13,951 nt of DNA. Source: Oscillospiraceae bacterium. GTDB lineage: Bacteria > Bacillota > Clostridia > Oscillospirales > Oscillospiraceae. Under the pieces are notes generated by a model that had not been told where the DNA came from, ran no database searches, and worked only from the letters and a program-made list of their open reading frames with translations. Made by a program: the position numbers and the translations under genes. Below are positions 12,611-13,951 of the stretch, one piece after another; the first letter of the stretch is position 1; each line of letters starts with the position of its first letter. Location of the stretch: positions 1-13,951 of the forward strand of contig JAHHRQ010000048.1 of assembly GCA_020025715.1 (NCBI GenBank). Reading direction: 5' to 3'.

Positions 12611-13951
12611 TCAGTCATTGTAAATTGCCCGGCTCTTTTCAATGGGCTTTGTGAGCCACTTTCCGCGGAAGTAGATAATTGAGAAGAAAATAAGTGCCAG
12701 TATCCAGCTCACGGGATAGGCCATGGCAAGGGTAAATAGGGTGTGCCAGTGGGAAACGATAAGTTTTACCCACAGCACTCTGAATACGCATACACACAGT
12801 ATATTTACTACCGTCGGTACGATTGTATATCCGGTACCGCGCATTGCGCCGGAGAATACTTCCACCGGGCAGAAGGTTATATTAAAGGGAATAATCATCA
12901 GCATAACGCTTGCGCCGATTGCAATAACATTTCTGTCGGTAGTATAGATACCCAGAATAGGTTCGCGGAACAGCAGAATAATGCTGCTTGTAAGCACAAC
13001 TGCCACCGCATTCATGCCGATACAGGTCCATACACTGCGGCGGATACGGTCATACTTCTGTGCGCCGTAGTTCTGACCTACAAATGTTGTGGCTGCAACA
13101 GAGAAGGAGTTTAGTATCATCCAGCTGAGAGCATCGGTTTTCTGGTATGAAGTCCATGCGGCAATGGTGGCCTCACCGAAGGAGTTGACGCTGGACTGAA
13201 TAAGCAGGTTTGAAAGGTCAAAGGTTATAAACTGCAATCCGCCGGGAATACCGATTGTGAGGACTCGGCGCATAAGTCTGCCGTGGATTTTAAGCTGTTT
13301 TAATCTCAGTTTTGTCTCATCAGGCTGCTTCATCATGGTAATAACAACCAGAACAGCGCTGACACACTGGGAAATCACAGTTGCAACTGCTGCACCTGCA
13401 ATGCCCATTTTAAACCACACAACGCACACAATATCCATAACAATATTTACAACACAAGCAATTATAAGGAATATTGTAGGGCGGGTGGAATCTCCAAGTG
13501 CTCGCAGTATGCTGGCTCCCATATTATAAACCATGAAGGCAATAGAGCCGGAAAAATAGATATGAATATAAAGTACCGCCTCGTTATAGCAGCTTGCAGG
13601 AACCTTTGTCATGCGGAGAATCCACGGACCTGCAAAAATGCCTATAAAGCTAATTATAACTCCAAGTACCAGAGACAGAGCCATTCCGGTGTGTATAGAG
13701 CGTGAGACGCCTTCTTTGTCCCGGGCACCGTAGGTCTGGGAAACTATGACGGTAATACCGGTGCTAAGGCCCATAAAAAAGCCGCTTACCAGATTTATAA
13801 GGGCAGATGTGGCGCCAACAGCCGCCAGTGCCTGAGTACCTACCGCACGACCTACTATTATAGTATCAACAGTATTGTACATCTGCTGGAAGAAAGTACC
13901 CAGCAGAATGGGAAAGAAGAATGAAAGAAGCTGCTTCCAGATCACACCCTC
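12611..13951 (-). CDS. MATE-family multidrug efflux transporter (N-terminus beyond window)
   Basis: At least 446 residues of a MATE (NorM/DinF-type) transporter that exports drugs or metabolites in exchange for Na+ or H+. The visible part begins with the family's first-helix motif (IWKQLLSFFFPILLGTFFQQMYNTVDTIIVGR, given here from Ile onward in two pieces: IWKQLLSFFFPILLG, then TFFQQMYNTVDTIIVGR). It continues through about twelve helices in two six-helix halves; the second half begins near LTIGIPGGLQFITFD, with ...GQNYGAQKYDRIRR matching the SQTYGARD repeat in the first half. The frame remains open to the window edge (Glu-Gly-Val-Ile-Trp), so the GTG at 13945 is an internal valine; homologues typically start with a few more residues such as MTEG. 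The gene is thus nearly complete. Substrate unknown. Confidence 0.93.
   Translation of the reverse strand, partial: EGVIWKQLLSFFFPILLGTFFQQMYNTVDTIIVGRAVGTQALAAVGATSALINLVSGFFMGLSTGITVIVSQTYGARDKEGVSRSIHTGMALSLVLGVIISFIGIFAGPWILRMTKVPASCYNEAVLYIHIYFSGSIAFMVYNMGASILRALGDSTRPTIFLIIACVVNIVMDIVCVVWFKMGIAGAAVATVISQCVSAVLVVITMMKQPDETKLRLKQLKIHGRLMRRVLTIGIPGGLQFITFDLSNLLIQSSVNSFGEATIAAWTSYQKTDALSWMILNSFSVAATTFVGQNYGAQKYDRIRRSVWTCIGMNAVAVVLTSSIILLFREPILGIYTTDRNVIAIGASVMLMIIPFNITFCPVEVFSGAMRGTGYTIVPTVVNILCVCVFRVLWVKLIVSHWHTLFTLAMAYPVSWILALIFFSIIYFRGKWLTKPIEKSRAIYND

Noticed and set aside
13943..13945. GTG as start codon of the MATE gene
   Set aside because: The frame is open to the window edge, and the residues Glu-Gly-Val-Ile-Trp match the normal interior of MATE N-termini, so the true start lies outside.

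Overview
The window looks like a chromosomal segment of a low-to-moderate-GC Firmicute, most likely a gut-type Clostridia member. The grounds are a T-box riboswitch, a Bce-type peptide-antibiotic module, a LytTR/DUF3021 pair, A/T-rich intergenic DNA with sigma-A-like promoters and short intrinsic terminators, and the family resemblance of all the proteins. No rRNA, tRNA, CRISPR array, insertion sequence or phage gene is visible. Every gene is on the minus strand except the LytTR-DUF3021 pair.

Region 1 (1-5716) is a membrane-stress or antimicrobial-peptide module. A minus-strand operon reads ABC ATPase, 10-TM FtsX-type permease, OmpR-type response regulator and intramembrane-sensing histidine kinase (BceA-B-R-S type, here in AB-RS order). 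It ends in a strong terminator at 1-33. Divergent from it is a small plus-strand operon encoding a LytTR DNA-binding protein and a 4-TM DUF3021 protein. The 176-bp divergent spacer appears to hold two operators. One is a BceR-like dyad (TTACA-N5-TGTAA) next to an extended -10 promoter for the ABC operon. The other is a pair of LytTR-type direct repeats, 21 bp apart start to start, just upstream of the LytTR promoter.

Region 2 (5684-8145) is amino-acid metabolism. ilvE (branched-chain aminotransferase) is preceded by a well-formed T-box leader with isoleucine specifier ATC and its own terminator and promoter. Upstream of it is a Cof-type HAD phosphatase with a TTG start.

Region 3 (8263-12506) is the least conventional part. 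Two clearly paralogous ketopantoate-reductase-family (PanE/ApbA) oxidoreductases flank a YkvI-like LeuT-fold membrane transporter. No panB or panC is visible. Each gene appears to have its own control region. The transporter has a long leader ending in a strong intrinsic terminator just before the gene (an attenuator-like arrangement), plus a perfect 19-bp palindrome upstream. The second panE-like gene has a perfect-consensus promoter with palindromes upstream. An inverted repeat separates the transporter from the first panE-like gene. Given ilvE nearby and the known branched 2-oxoacid reductase activity of some PanE-family enzymes, a role in branched-chain 2-oxoacid/hydroxyacid metabolism is possible, but this is inference.

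Region 4 (12572-13951) is a MATE-family efflux transporter whose N-terminus runs off the window, followed by a bidirectional terminator.

I did not find a clearly new multi-gene system. The best candidates for undescribed biology are the PanE-transporter-PanE cassette with its attenuator-like leader, and the compact dual-operator region between the Bce operon and the LytTR operon.
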